Shown here: positions 22,601 through 30,466 of the stretch, in pieces | Layout of the letters: the number at the start of each line of letters is the position of its first letter | Numbering within the stretch: the first letter of the stretch is position 1 | Origin: Saccharibacter sp. 17.LH.SD | GTDB taxonomy: Bacteria > Pseudomonadota > Alphaproteobacteria > Acetobacterales > Acetobacteraceae | DNA: 64,000 bases | Reading direction: 5' to 3' | Assembly (NCBI RefSeq): GCF_009834805.1 | Contig: NZ_WVHO01000001.1 | Coordinates: 1 to 64,000, forward strand | Translations under genes and position numbers: made by a program | Notes under the pieces: generated by a model | Databases searched by the model: none | What the model saw: the letters and a program-made list of their open reading frames with translations, nothing else | What the model was told of the DNA's origin: nothing

Positions 22601-22778
22601 TCGAGCCACAACTTGAGAATTCTATAAAACCACTACCGCTATAGAATCCGCCCATTTGTAAAAAGAGTCGTTTACTAAGATAGGGTATAGGCTCTTTAAA
22701 CCGCCCCATAAAGAAGCTGCCATTTTTCGAAGTTTCCGTCCATAGGTGAGAAAGCTCGGCCCATGCTGTATTTTTCAT
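22488..22778 (-). CDS. Doubtful small gene overlapping the 3' end of the winged-helix gene
   Basis: A 96-codon leftward frame starting MKNTAWAELSHLWTETSKNG, with AGGGG before its ATG. Its first ~55 residues resemble small phage proteins of the type LW-x-x-TSKNG-x-x-x-x-G. The 3' 113 bp overlap the convergent gene at 22103-22600, where codon use favours that gene. It may be a real short gene under the operators at 22849 or a chance frame. Confidence 0.3.
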   Translation of the reverse strand: MKNTAWAELSHLWTETSKNGSFFMGRFKEPIPYLSKRLFLQMGGFYSGSGFIEFSSCGSINGRALIRSTAIHEELPEALPETYVLLKFSGPQQERF

Positions 22779-22848
22779 TGTGACGCCCCTGGTTGAAGGT
22801 TTTACCCTTTTGTAGATGCTTTTGTATGAGAAGATATAATGCAATAAA

Positions 22849-22896
22849 TTGCCATAAAGGCAAAATTAACGTTGCAATATTTTTCCAAATAGGCAA
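22849..22896. promoter_or_regulatory. Second operator pair before the recombination operon
   Basis: TTGCC-ATAAA-GGCAA (22849-22863) is a perfect 5-5-5 palindrome, and TTTCC-AAATA-GGCAA (22882-22896) is a near match, 33 bp apart. They share the consensus of the three sites at 21209-21280. They precede the rightward operon starting at 22949, so the repressor should also silence recombination genes, like lambda OL. Confidence 0.75.
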
Positions 22897-22948
22897 AATA
22901 CCCTCATACACCACAACGCACCCGCACAAGGGTGCAGGGAGAGGGTAG

Positions 22949-23584
22949 ATGCACAACCTATTGCAAGAGCAAAAAGAGCGCGAGCTGGGGCAGATGATCC
23001 TGGGCACGCACCCAGATAGTAATAAGCTAGATAAGCAGATTGATGTATTCAGAGTAATCCAGGATTACGGCCTGCGTCTGAAGGATATTCTTGACGCGTT
23101 GCCTCGTAACTTAGAGTGGTTGCAATCGTTCGGTGTATCAGACGCAACAACAGACCTCAGATTTGCGCTTGGTGATTTTGCAGGTACGATTGACGAAAAA
23201 GTCGCTCCTGCTTTGAAAGGTTTCACTGAACAAGAGGGCAGCAAAACGGGCCTTACTCTCACAAGGGCGAAGCCTGATAGCGATGATTTTCATAATGCCT
23301 ATAAAGCAATAATGAAGACGCATGCTGACTTAATCTCTCTCGAGAAGAAGCTCTACGCGAAAAGTTACGCTTCTAAAGATGAGGTAGAAGCAGATGCTCT
23401 TTATCAGGCCGCTACTGATTGCGGGGCAGCCGTAGCCGCCACTGACCCCAAGGACGGCATGAGTAATTTCCACGCGCTGTTCGGTCCTGAAGAAGAACCA
23501 GAACAACACGACAAGGAAGACGCCATCCATCAGGCTAATGATGTCCGCCGTAAGATGGCATACGAAGACAGGGCGGCGGTGTGA
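22949..23584 (+). CDS. Hypothetical first gene of the rightward early operon
   Basis: A 211-residue acidic, helical protein (LKDILDALPRNLEWLQSFGVSD, FAGTIDEKVAPALKGF) with an acidic C-terminus. It is directly under the second operator pair. No family is recognised; first genes in this position are often host-takeover or anti-defence proteins, but nothing in the sequence shows that here. Confidence 0.65.
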   Translation: MHNLLQEQKERELGQMILGTHPDSNKLDKQIDVFRVIQDYGLRLKDILDALPRNLEWLQSFGVSDATTDLRFALGDFAGTIDEKVAPALKGFTEQEGSKTGLTLTRAKPDSDDFHNAYKAIMKTHADLISLEKKLYAKSYASKDEVEADALYQAATDCGAAVAATDPKDGMSNFHALFGPEEEPEQHDKEDAIHQANDVRRKMAYEDRAAV

Positions 23585-24024
23585 TGACGGCTATTTTACT
23601 GAATGAAAATGAGCAGAAACCCTATGTAGTTTCTGTCTCGGAATTATCTTTTAGCCTTGATCTCATGAACGACTATGTTTCGTTTGAATATACGCGAATG
23701 AAGAAGATTAATGAGTTTAAAGGGGAAAGATGGCCAGTTGATTTAGTCTTTCAACTTAAAGAGAAGATAAAATCTGCAATGTATATTTTGCAGAGATTAG
23801 AAAAACGTCTTCTTGTTGTGAGTGAAGAAGAGGAAAAACACTTATTAAAGTTGTTTGATATAAAGATCGACGAATTAAGGTACTCGTTAGTATCTGAGAA
23901 AGTATCAGAGAAGTATATCTCAATAATTGAGCCATTGCAGGGAATTATTGAAAGAGCGTCAGAACGCTCTTTAGCAGGTTCTTTGCAAGGAACAGACTGT
24001 CTTTACGTCACTTTAAATAAATAA
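23584..24024 (+). CDS. Hypothetical A+T-rich phage protein
   Basis: A 146-residue protein starting at ATG 23584, which overlaps the previous stop (TGATG). It is predicted to be helical with two coiled-coil-like stretches (residues ~55-95). Base composition is lower in G+C than the flanking genes, suggesting separate acquisition. No family is recognised. Confidence 0.6.
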   Translation: MTAILLNENEQKPYVVSVSELSFSLDLMNDYVSFEYTRMKKINEFKGERWPVDLVFQLKEKIKSAMYILQRLEKRLLVVSEEEEKHLLKLFDIKIDELRYSLVSEKVSEKYISIIEPLQGIIERASERSLAGSLQGTDCLYVTLNK

Positions 24025-24052
24025 CCCCCAAATAAACGAAGGATTTTTCAGC

Positions 24053-24253
24053 ATGTGCGAACACATGAACGGGGAAGCTGTATTCAAAATCAGCGAAAAG
24101 AGCCCCGTAGAAGAGCGTAAAGAGGCACGCGATAGCGGTATGCAGTGCCTCAAATCTGGCAACAAAGAAGGTGCCGTGCTGGCTTTTAGACGCGCCATGA
24201 TTGCTAACATACACATCATGGGAACGCCTCGCAGTTTGGGAGGGCGGCCATGA
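24053..24253 (+). CDS. 66-residue hypothetical phage protein
   Basis: A small basic protein starting MCEHMNGEAVFKISEK, with Cys/His near the start and a helical middle. It overlaps the ERF gene start (ATGA). It probably belongs to the recombination operon; function unknown. Confidence 0.6.
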   Translation: MCEHMNGEAVFKISEKSPVEERKEARDSGMQCLKSGNKEGAVLAFRRAMIANIHIMGTPRSLGGRP

Positions 24254-25017
24254 GTGACATAGCAATAGCAGATAAAAAAATGCCTGCGGCCTCTAATGCA
24301 GAGCAGAATGGGCCTGCGTCACTTTTAGAGATCATTTCGCGGGCAGCGACAAACCCACAATGTGACATTGGGAAAATGCAGTCGTTGCTTGAGATGCAAC
24401 AGAAAATTCAAGAGCGGCAAGATATCATGGAGTTTAATACCGCCATGAGTGACGCCTCTGGCGAGATCCCTCAGATACAGAAAAACGGGAAAGTAAGCTT
24501 AGGAGGGAAAGGGGGGTATAGCTTTGCTCGTTGGGAAGACATGGATAAGGCCATACGTCCCATATTGCGGAAGCATAACTTACGCCTTTCGTTTACAAGC
24601 CGGGCTTCTGAAGGTGGGGTAAAGACAATAATCGGCATCATAACGCATAAGAATGGACAGTATCAGACGGCTGAAATGGATTTGCCACCAGATGCGGGGC
24701 AAGGGCGCAATGCTATTCAAGCAGTTGGCTCTACCATTTCATATGCAAAGCGTTATTGCACTGAAATGCTGCTTAATATCGTTCGTACAGACGAAGACAA
24801 GGACGGCGTTTCTACGGTTCGTCCGCAGAACAAGGAAGTTATCACTCCGCAACAAAAGAATGCCATTGTTAACGCCCTGCAAAAATTAGAAACGGGGCCG
24901 GGGCAAATATTGTCTTATGTCGGAGTGGAAGCTTTAGATGATATCCCTGCAAACTACTTCAAAAGGGTGATGGATTACTTAGAGAAAAATATGTCTAAAA
25001 GAGGTATTAAGCCATGA
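24250..25017 (+). CDS. ERF-family single-strand annealing protein
   Basis: A 255-residue protein with the ERF domain over residues ~45-185: FNTAMSDASGEIPQIQKNGKV, YSFARWEDMDKAIRPILRKHNL and the signature YAKRYC. ERF proteins anneal complementary single strands in phage recombination and genome circularisation. The C-terminal region is helical and probably contacts SSB or the exonuclease. The next gene, a YqaJ nuclease, overlaps by ATGA, giving a Red-like pair. Confidence 0.9.
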   Translation: MSDIAIADKKMPAASNAEQNGPASLLEIISRAATNPQCDIGKMQSLLEMQQKIQERQDIMEFNTAMSDASGEIPQIQKNGKVSLGGKGGYSFARWEDMDKAIRPILRKHNLRLSFTSRASEGGVKTIIGIITHKNGQYQTAEMDLPPDAGQGRNAIQAVGSTISYAKRYCTEMLLNIVRTDEDKDGVSTVRPQNKEVITPQQKNAIVNALQKLETGPGQILSYVGVEALDDIPANYFKRVMDYLEKNMSKRGIKP

Positions 25018-25643
25018 AAATTTACAATGTAGAGCAAGGATCGGATGAATGGCTTTCCCTTCGTGCGGGCATCCCGACAGCATCTGAATTTAATAAGATC
25101 ATCACACCTAAGACATGTAAGCCTTCTGCTTCAGTGCCTGCTTTTGCGGCAAAATTAGCGGTTGAAATTATACTAGGTATCTCTTTAGAGCGCGATTTAA
25201 GCCAGAATATGGACGTGCAGCGCGGTATTGAATTAGAGACAAACGCGGCAATGGCGTACGAATTCGAGACGGCAGAAACAGTGACTTCTGTTGGCTTTAT
25301 CACGGACGATGAAGGAACTTACGGCGCAAGTCCTGACAGGTTTGTCGGAGAAGAGGGGCTTCTCGAAATTAAATGTCCGCGGCCTGAAAAACACGCTCTT
25401 TATATCATTAAAGGGTTTGGAGATGATTATTTTGCACAGGTGCAAGGTCAACTTCTCGTCACAGGGCGCCAATGGTGCGACCGTTATTCTTACTGCCCTG
25501 GGTTCCATCCTTATAGAGAGCGCATCACACGAGACGAAGCTTTTATTGAAGCACTCAAGAAAGAACTTGTGACGTTTCACGTCCTCAAAATGAACTACCT
25601 AGCTACATTGCAGAAGCAGGATAGGTGGGGAGAGGCAGCATGA
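25014..25643 (+). CDS. YqaJ/lambda-exonuclease-like recombination nuclease
   Basis: A 209-residue protein: QGSDEWLSLRAGIPTASEFNKI, then GASPDRFVGEEGLLEIKCP, the PD-(D/E)XK core (D, E-x-K), and YFAQVQGQLLVTGRQWCD. It degrades one strand of double-stranded ends so that the ERF protein can anneal. It overlaps ERF (ATGA) and the next Lar-like gene (ATGA). Confidence 0.9.
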   Translation: MKIYNVEQGSDEWLSLRAGIPTASEFNKIITPKTCKPSASVPAFAAKLAVEIILGISLERDLSQNMDVQRGIELETNAAMAYEFETAETVTSVGFITDDEGTYGASPDRFVGEEGLLEIKCPRPEKHALYIIKGFGDDYFAQVQGQLLVTGRQWCDRYSYCPGFHPYRERITRDEAFIEALKKELVTFHVLKMNYLATLQKQDRWGEAA

Positions 25644-26011
25644 TCTACCATGACTTAAAACGCTGCCCATTCTGCGCGTCGGGCCATGTTGCTCTTGTCC
25701 TCACAAGCTCCCACACATACGACAAACGGTTAGCGGTTGAGTGTGTGAACTGTCATGCGAACGGTCCAATCTCAGATGAAGGGAAGAGTAACGAGGACGG
25801 AATTAAGGCTATATCTCGTTGGAACAAACGCCGCATTGAAACGAAAAATGAAAAAATCTTTGGGATAACCCTATGGTTTTTCATGATTTCGGTTTCGATG
25901 CTGGTGCTTAATTTAAAAGGATGGGTTGGGGTCTGGACCGTGTGGGTTTTCTTTTACGGAACCTTGTTAGTCCTGGCTATCAGGGAGTTAAAGCGGGGAA
26001 AGAGCCCATGA
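25640..26011 (+). CDS. Lar-like zinc ribbon with membrane anchor
   Basis: A 123-residue protein starting MIYHDLKRCPFCASGHVALV. CPFC near residue 9 and CVNCHANGPISDEG near 37 form a Lar-type zinc ribbon (Lar proteins lessen type I restriction). WNKRRI marks the usual end of the domain. Unusually, two hydrophobic segments follow (GITLWFFMISVSMLVLNL and VWTVWVFFYGTLLVLAI), so the protein should be held at the membrane. It overlaps the next Lar-like gene by ATGA. Confidence 0.7.
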   Translation: MIYHDLKRCPFCASGHVALVLTSSHTYDKRLAVECVNCHANGPISDEGKSNEDGIKAISRWNKRRIETKNEKIFGITLWFFMISVSMLVLNLKGWVGVWTVWVFFYGTLLVLAIRELKRGKSP

Positions 26012-26199
26012 GTAACCTCCTAAAGCCATGTCCATTTTGTGGGTCAAACGACCTCGAAAATGAAGGTCTTCATATTTTTTGCAACTCCTGTGAGGCAATA
26101 GGTCCATATAAGGCCGGGGCGAACTGGGAGTTTTCCGCGCAAAACTGGAACAGAAGACATATTGAAGAAGACAACGAAACGCACGAGGGGGCAGAGTGA
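26008..26199 (+). CDS. Lar-like restriction-alleviation zinc ribbon
   Basis: A 63-residue protein: LKPCPFCGSNDLENEG, FCNSCEAIGPYK and the terminal WNRRH, a complete Lar-family zinc ribbon. Start ATG 26008 overlaps the previous stop. It is a soluble counterpart to the membrane-anchored copy before it. The family is linked to protection from host restriction, though many members are uncharacterised. Confidence 0.75.
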   Translation: MSNLLKPCPFCGSNDLENEGLHIFCNSCEAIGPYKAGANWEFSAQNWNRRHIEEDNETHEGAE

Positions 26200-26591
26200 T
26201 GAATAATCATATCGCCGCCTCGCAGGGCGGCGCTGAAATTATGACGCTGAACGATGTTCTGAAGAGGTTCCAAGGCCGTGTCGGTCGCACTCGCCTCATT
26301 CATCACATGAGAGATTTCCCTTCATTCGAGGGGAAGTCAACGCATGGGAGATGGGGGAAAAAATACATCTTTACGGAAGAACAATATCAAACATTAAAGC
26401 AGAGCCTATCATCATGCCCCTCAAGCTCATCAAACGCCCGGACTCAACGTTCTGGCATATCATCGGTACGGTCAACGGACGGCGCATACGCGAAAGCACG
26501 GGGACTTCTAGCAAAAAAAGAGCAGAAGAATATCGTGCAAAGAGAGAAAGCCAAGCCTGGCAGGAAAGCATCTATGGCGCAAAGTCGGTAG
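26199..26591 (+). CDS. Excisionase-position DNA-binding protein overlapping int
   Basis: A 130-residue protein; ATG 26199 overlaps the previous stop. Residues ~15-65 (MTLNDVLKRFQGRVGRTRLIHHMRDF, GKKYIFTEEQYQTL) look like a winged or MerR-like HTH typical of phage excisionases or small directionality factors. The last ~60 residues are Ser/Lys/Arg-rich and read in a second frame over the first 178 bp of int. The long overlap suggests the tail evolved by read-through. Confidence 0.55.
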   Translation: MNNHIAASQGGAEIMTLNDVLKRFQGRVGRTRLIHHMRDFPSFEGKSTHGRWGKKYIFTEEQYQTLKQSLSSCPSSSSNARTQRSGISSVRSTDGAYAKARGLLAKKEQKNIVQREKAKPGRKASMAQSR

Positions 26592-27505
26592 TTACATTCT
26601 CCCATGCTGTTCTTGCTTATTTGGAGGCTGAACCTAGAGGAGAAGGAACGAAGGCGTATCTCAGAAGGTTGCTGGATTTCTTTCATGATACGCGTCTAAT
26701 AGATATTAACCAGGAAAAATTGGATGAGGCCTATAAAGTAATCTTAAAAAAAGGCATTCATTCATCACAAGCAACCAAAAAGCGGGCGGTCAATACGCCT
26801 GTATGTGCTGTGATGCGTTTTGCGGCGCATAGAGGATGGTGTGACCCACCTCTATTTGCGCCGGTAAAAGTGCAAACACAGCCGGTAAAGTTCTTATATC
26901 CAAAAGAAGCTATTCGTTTAATTGAGGAAGCGGCGGATCATTTAAAGCCTTTGTTTATTTTTTTGTTGGGCACAGGAGCTCGCGTATCCGAGGCTCTTGA
27001 GCTTGAATGGAAGGAGGTTGATTTATACGGTAAACAAGCGACAATCTGGCAGAAGCAGCAAAATAAACGGCGGCTTGATCTGCCTCCTATTGTTATTAAG
27101 ACCTTGCAGCAACTACCACATCGAGAAGGGCGCGTTTTCCGTTCTACTTATCGTAGAACTAAGGCAGATGGCTATCATGATAATGGGCGCACAAGCGGAG
27201 GACAGTTTAAACGCGGATGGGCTGGCGCTTGTCGGCGGGCTGGTTTCTCAGGACAGTATAGAAAGTGGTCTCCCAAAGGAGAGCTTTCCCCGAGAGAACA
27301 GTTTGTGCCAGATATAACACCTCATATTATGAGGCATACATGGGCCACATGGAACTATTGCTTATATCGTGATCCTATTTTGCTCAGAGAAATGGGAGGA
27401 TGGAAGACGCTGAAGATGGTTGAACATTACTCAAAGCTTATTCCGCCAGTTTATGCTGACGAAATTAGGAGCTTTTTAGGTGGGGATTTTCTGACACGAA
27501 ATTGA
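26414..27505 (+). CDS. int: Tyrosine-type site-specific integrase
   Basis: A 363-residue integrase starting MPLKLIKRPDSTFW. The N-terminal arm-binding and core-binding domains precede the catalytic domain, with R190 (GTGARVSEALEL), HIMRHTWATW and the terminal GWKTLKMVEHYSKL containing the nucleophile Tyr. It recombines attP with the 3' end of a tRNA-Val gene, whose fragment lies 62 bp downstream. The position at the prophage end is standard. Confidence 0.92.
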   Translation: MPLKLIKRPDSTFWHIIGTVNGRRIRESTGTSSKKRAEEYRAKRESQAWQESIYGAKSVVTFSHAVLAYLEAEPRGEGTKAYLRRLLDFFHDTRLIDINQEKLDEAYKVILKKGIHSSQATKKRAVNTPVCAVMRFAAHRGWCDPPLFAPVKVQTQPVKFLYPKEAIRLIEEAADHLKPLFIFLLGTGARVSEALELEWKEVDLYGKQATIWQKQQNKRRLDLPPIVIKTLQQLPHREGRVFRSTYRRTKADGYHDNGRTSGGQFKRGWAGACRRAGFSGQYRKWSPKGELSPREQFVPDITPHIMRHTWATWNYCLYRDPILLREMGGWKTLKMVEHYSKLIPPVYADEIRSFLGGDFLTRN

Positions 27506-27567
27506 CACGGGAAAGGAAAGTAATTCTGTGAAATGTCAGAAGAACGCAGATTGTGGGCGGTCGTCCT

Positions 27568-27617
27568 CTACCTTGACATGGTAGGGGTCACAGGTTCAAT
27601 CCCTGTTGCGCCCACCA
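27568..27617 (+). repeat. Attachment site: 3' fragment of tRNA-Val(GAC)
   Basis: The segment contains an anticodon arm (CTACC TTGACAT GGTAG, anticodon GAC), variable loop, a T arm with GGTTCAATCCC, an acceptor strand TGCGCCC and ACCA. The D arm and the matching 5' acceptor strand are missing; the preceding GGGCGGT does not pair with TGCGCCC. This is the remnant left when a phage integrates into a tRNA gene. The intact gene should lie past the left edge. Confidence 0.85.
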
Positions 27618-27783
27618 CCCCGACCGGATAAAATCCCCAGAAAATAGCTGTTTTTGCATAAATATTCTGCAAAATGAAATTCTTCTATTATCCATCTTAT
27701 CCCGCTTTTTCACGCGAGTCTTTAGGACTTGCTGGCAAATTTCTGCACAGTCTCTTTGAGAAATTGACATTGGAGAGAGACAA

Positions 27784-28149
27784 ATGACACCGGAGCGCTT
27801 CCGTGAGTGCCTCTTGCTCATGAGTTGGTCCCAGCGTGGTTTTGCTCGTATTGTTGATAGAGCAGAAGCGACGGTCAGACAGTGGGTGAGAGGGAAAGTC
27901 ACCATCCCCTTCGATGTGGCAGAGTGGCTTGAGAAGGGAGTTCCTTTTATTGAGAACAATCCACCACCTATGCGCCTTCCTAAGTCTCAGTATGGAGCCC
28001 GAATGGCACGCATCAGTAAGGCGTTTCAGTGCCCTCTAAGGTCATGTAGCAGATCTGAAAGAGCTTCGTTCTTTTTTATAAAATCTAAAAGGAAATTCTC
28101 GTCTATAATTTGTTGTCTCCCATCTTTATACTTAGTTGAAAGAACCTGA
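27784..28149 (+). CDS. HTH protein, paralogue of the phage gene at 9126
   Basis: A 121-residue frame. Residues 1-60 (MTPERFRECLLLMSWSQRGF, TVRQWVRGKVTIPFDVAEWLEKG) match the protein at 9126-9347 closely. GGAGAGAGAC precedes the ATG. After residue ~75 similarity ends and the frame runs over the 3' end of the convergent gene at 28026, so the C-terminus may be a read-through artefact of a broken end. It lies just outside the prophage attachment site. Confidence 0.6.
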   Translation: MTPERFRECLLLMSWSQRGFARIVDRAEATVRQWVRGKVTIPFDVAEWLEKGVPFIENNPPPMRLPKSQYGARMARISKAFQCPLRSCSRSERASFFFIKSKRKFSSIICCLPSLYLVERT

Positions 28150-28454
28150 TTATCCCCTAATATATCGTAAGGTGCGGTTATTCCGAAACTGTGAATGATT
28201 CTATTTCTTATAGAGATTATTTCTACAAAGAGATTTGTTATATATTCTCTTGATTGGAAAGTTTCTTTTGCTTTTTTTACTATGGTAATAGTGTTTTTAT
28301 CTATCAAAGAGTGCCAGTTGTTTATGCTTTTTTCATTTTTAAGTAGGAGTTCAATAATAAAGGAGTTGTTGGAATTAAAGACATAAATGGCTGTCCCCAA
28401 TAACTCGCGATAACGCGCAGAAGGAAGGCTCATTCTAACATAAGGTTCATACAT
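28026..28454 (-). CDS. HEPN-like hypothetical protein
   Basis: A 142-residue, strongly A+T-rich and helical protein. The segment EIISIRNRIIHSFG contains R-x4-H, the catalytic motif of HEPN RNases, with an acidic residue upstream. HEPN proteins of this size often serve as RNase toxins or parts of defence modules beside integration sites. No MNT nucleotidyltransferase partner is seen. Its 3' end overlaps the convergent HTH gene by 124 bp. The call is by motif only. Confidence 0.5.
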   Translation of the reverse strand: MYEPYVRMSLPSARYRELLGTAIYVFNSNNSFIIELLLKNEKSINNWHSLIDKNTITIVKKAKETFQSREYITNLFVEIISIRNRIIHSFGITAPYDILGDNQVLSTKYKDGRQQIIDENFLLDFIKKNEALSDLLHDLRGH

Positions 28455-28666
28455 TGCTGAAAATTCTCCTATGATGCGTTCTTTTGATTTACGATATAAC
28501 GATTTTACTTAAATAGCATAAGAAATATATCCAAATTATATAGAAAACATTTCTTATATGAAGTATGGGATTTCTTCATCATGGGGAAGTTGTATGTAGT
28601 TGTTCGGGTAGTTGGGGTGTTTGTTTATTATTACTTTTGTCGATTATCTGTTCTCATGCTTTCCCC

Positions 28667-28698
28667 CTTTTTAGGGCCCTATATATGGCCCTAAAAAG
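28667..28698. terminator. Strong bidirectional terminator
   Basis: CTTTTTAGGGCC and GGCCCTAAAAAG form a perfect 12-bp inverted repeat around an 8-base loop; the A/T part serves as U-tract in either direction. It lies 32 bp after the Rieske gene stop and is its probable terminator. Confidence 0.8.
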
Positions 28699-28729
28699 AA
28701 GAAGGCTTTTATCCAGCTATATTCAACAA

Positions 28730-29863
28730 TTACGCTTCATGCGGGACGCCGTGACGGAGTAGTAACTCACGTAATTTTTTGACGATAGGGAAGACTTCGA
28801 CATTATGATCTCCTCCCAGTTCTTCCCAAGCTTTCTGTTCCATTTCAACAATTTCCTTGTCCTCATGGAAGATGCGGTTGGTGAAAACGCCGAGTGCTGG
28901 CCAAATAATATCGATGAGGAAGGGTGTTTTGGGGCGTAATACAGATAAGAGGCCAAAGGTCTGGCAGCTTTTCCCCTCTGGGCTGTCTGGCACGTAGGCC
29001 GCAAAGAGCTCCATGATAAGGTCTCCATCTTTGTCGTGAATGTGGAGACTTTGATAGGGGTAGGTAGTGCGGATTGTAACGACTTCTTCGACTGGCTGTA
29101 CCTTGTTAGGGTCGTATTTATGTTTACCGAAGATGAGACGCTCTGCGAGGGGTTGTTGGTTTCCTGTCCGAGCAAAGCTGTAACGTGCCTCAACAAAATT
29201 ATCGCCATTATCCCCACCTAGATAACGGGCTTTGATTTGTCCCATTTGTCGACGGTGTAGGAACTGATGGTTCATATCCATCAGGTTTTCATGCATGAAG
29301 GTATAATGGCATCTTACAGATGGGTTAAAGCGCCGTGTTTTAAAGGCTGGGTTATAAACCTGCGCAAGGCGTGGGAACGCGGCGCTGTCGGCTTTTTCGG
29401 GTTCCCCAGGGAAGATAAAAATCATGCCACCCGTTTCACGGCATGGATAGCTTTTTACGCAGTTAGGTATTCTTTCTTTGTTGGCGTCTTTCCCGAGGTA
29501 AGGAATATCAACGCACTGGCCTGCACGTCCATAAGCCCAACCATGGTAGCAACATTTAATACTATCACCTTCAACGACCCCTTTGCTGAGTGGGACTTGT
29601 CGGTGTGCACAACGATCTTCTAGGGCGAAAACACGGCCTTTTTTAGGGCGAATGAGTGCAATAGGGTGCTTACCAAAATACCGACCAATTGTTTTGCCGC
29701 GTTTGAGGTCTTTCGACCAGGCAATCGGGTACCAAAAATCAGGAGAAATATCAGTTAATCTAAGGTCATTTGTTGTGTTCACGTCAGGGTACTCATGTTC
29801 GAATAAAAGACTGATTAGTAATAGCGCATAATTTTCATAAAGGGAGGGTTTTGAAAGTATCAT
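28730..29863 (-). CDS. Rieske [2Fe-2S] ring-hydroxylating oxygenase, alpha-type
   Basis: A 377-residue protein. The Rieske centre is C85-x-H87 and C104-x2-H107 (CAHRQVPLSKG, CCYHGW). The catalytic domain has the mononuclear-iron motif near residues 190-205 (ENLMDMNHQFLHRRQ). Such enzymes hydroxylate or demethylate aromatic or terpenoid substrates using electrons from a reductase, which is not encoded nearby. A GTG start near 29782 is possible, because the first ~27 residues do not look like family sequence. Substrate unknown. Confidence 0.8.
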   Translation of the reverse strand: MILSKPSLYENYALLLISLLFEHEYPDVNTTNDLRLTDISPDFWYPIAWSKDLKRGKTIGRYFGKHPIALIRPKKGRVFALEDRCAHRQVPLSKGVVEGDSIKCCYHGWAYGRAGQCVDIPYLGKDANKERIPNCVKSYPCRETGGMIFIFPGEPEKADSAAFPRLAQVYNPAFKTRRFNPSVRCHYTFMHENLMDMNHQFLHRRQMGQIKARYLGGDNGDNFVEARYSFARTGNQQPLAERLIFGKHKYDPNKVQPVEEVVTIRTTYPYQSLHIHDKDGDLIMELFAAYVPDSPEGKSCQTFGLLSVLRPKTPFLIDIIWPALGVFTNRIFHEDKEIVEMEQKAWEELGGDHNVEVFPIVKKLRELLLRHGVPHEA

Positions 29864-30466
29864 ATCAATAAAAATTTACTATTTATTATGGATGTTAGAG
29901 TGGTATTATTTATAGAACCAATTTAGTCTTATTTTTAATTTTGAGATATATTTTCGTTGCTAAAATATAAGGATTTTTCATTCAGGATATGCAAGAAAGT
30001 GGAGGATGAATGCTTTTTTTGATTTTTGATATATTGATGGTAGTCTTTAGGTTGAGACTGGCTATATGTTCAGTCGTATAGTGTATTGAGATGAAGAGAT
30101 TAATTTATAGTAGAGCCGGTAAACATGTATATATACCCGTTGCACTGATTGTGACGTATCAAAGGGGAGGTAGAGTACATTTTGACGGAGAGAGTTTTTT
30201 ATAAAGTCAAAAAAGAGAAAGGGAGTTTATATATTTCTACTTAACAAGCTTGTTCTAGTTTCTGTTAGATAGAAAATATCACTGTTGAAAGTTTTTATTT
30301 AGAAGAACAAGTTGCACTCTACGGAACATAGCAGAAACAATTTCTTTCCCCTATAGAGTGGGTGACGCGCCGTGGTGCCTCAGATGAGGCCTGCCTTCTA
30401 TTGGTCCGCCAGAACATAGGAGAGATATGTTCTGGCTACATCGCTAACAGAAGGCAGTTAAATATT
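29864..30466. other. A+T-rich intergenic region before the Rieske gene and after pdc
   Basis: No convincing gene is seen. The right end (30377-30457) is rich in inverted repeats: GCCTC/GAGGC, then CTGCCTTCT (30391-30399) paired with AGAAGGCAG (30449-30457), enclosing a 9-bp hairpin CAGAACATA/TATGTTCTG (30410-30434). Being 10-76 bp after the pdc stop, these are the likely pdc transcription end. The rest is A+T-rich, presumably the Rieske promoter. Confidence 0.5.

Noticed and set aside
28565-28762. Small plus-strand gene between the HEPN-like and Rieske genes
   Set aside because: It spans a strong terminator hairpin, has low-complexity composition and no ribosome site.
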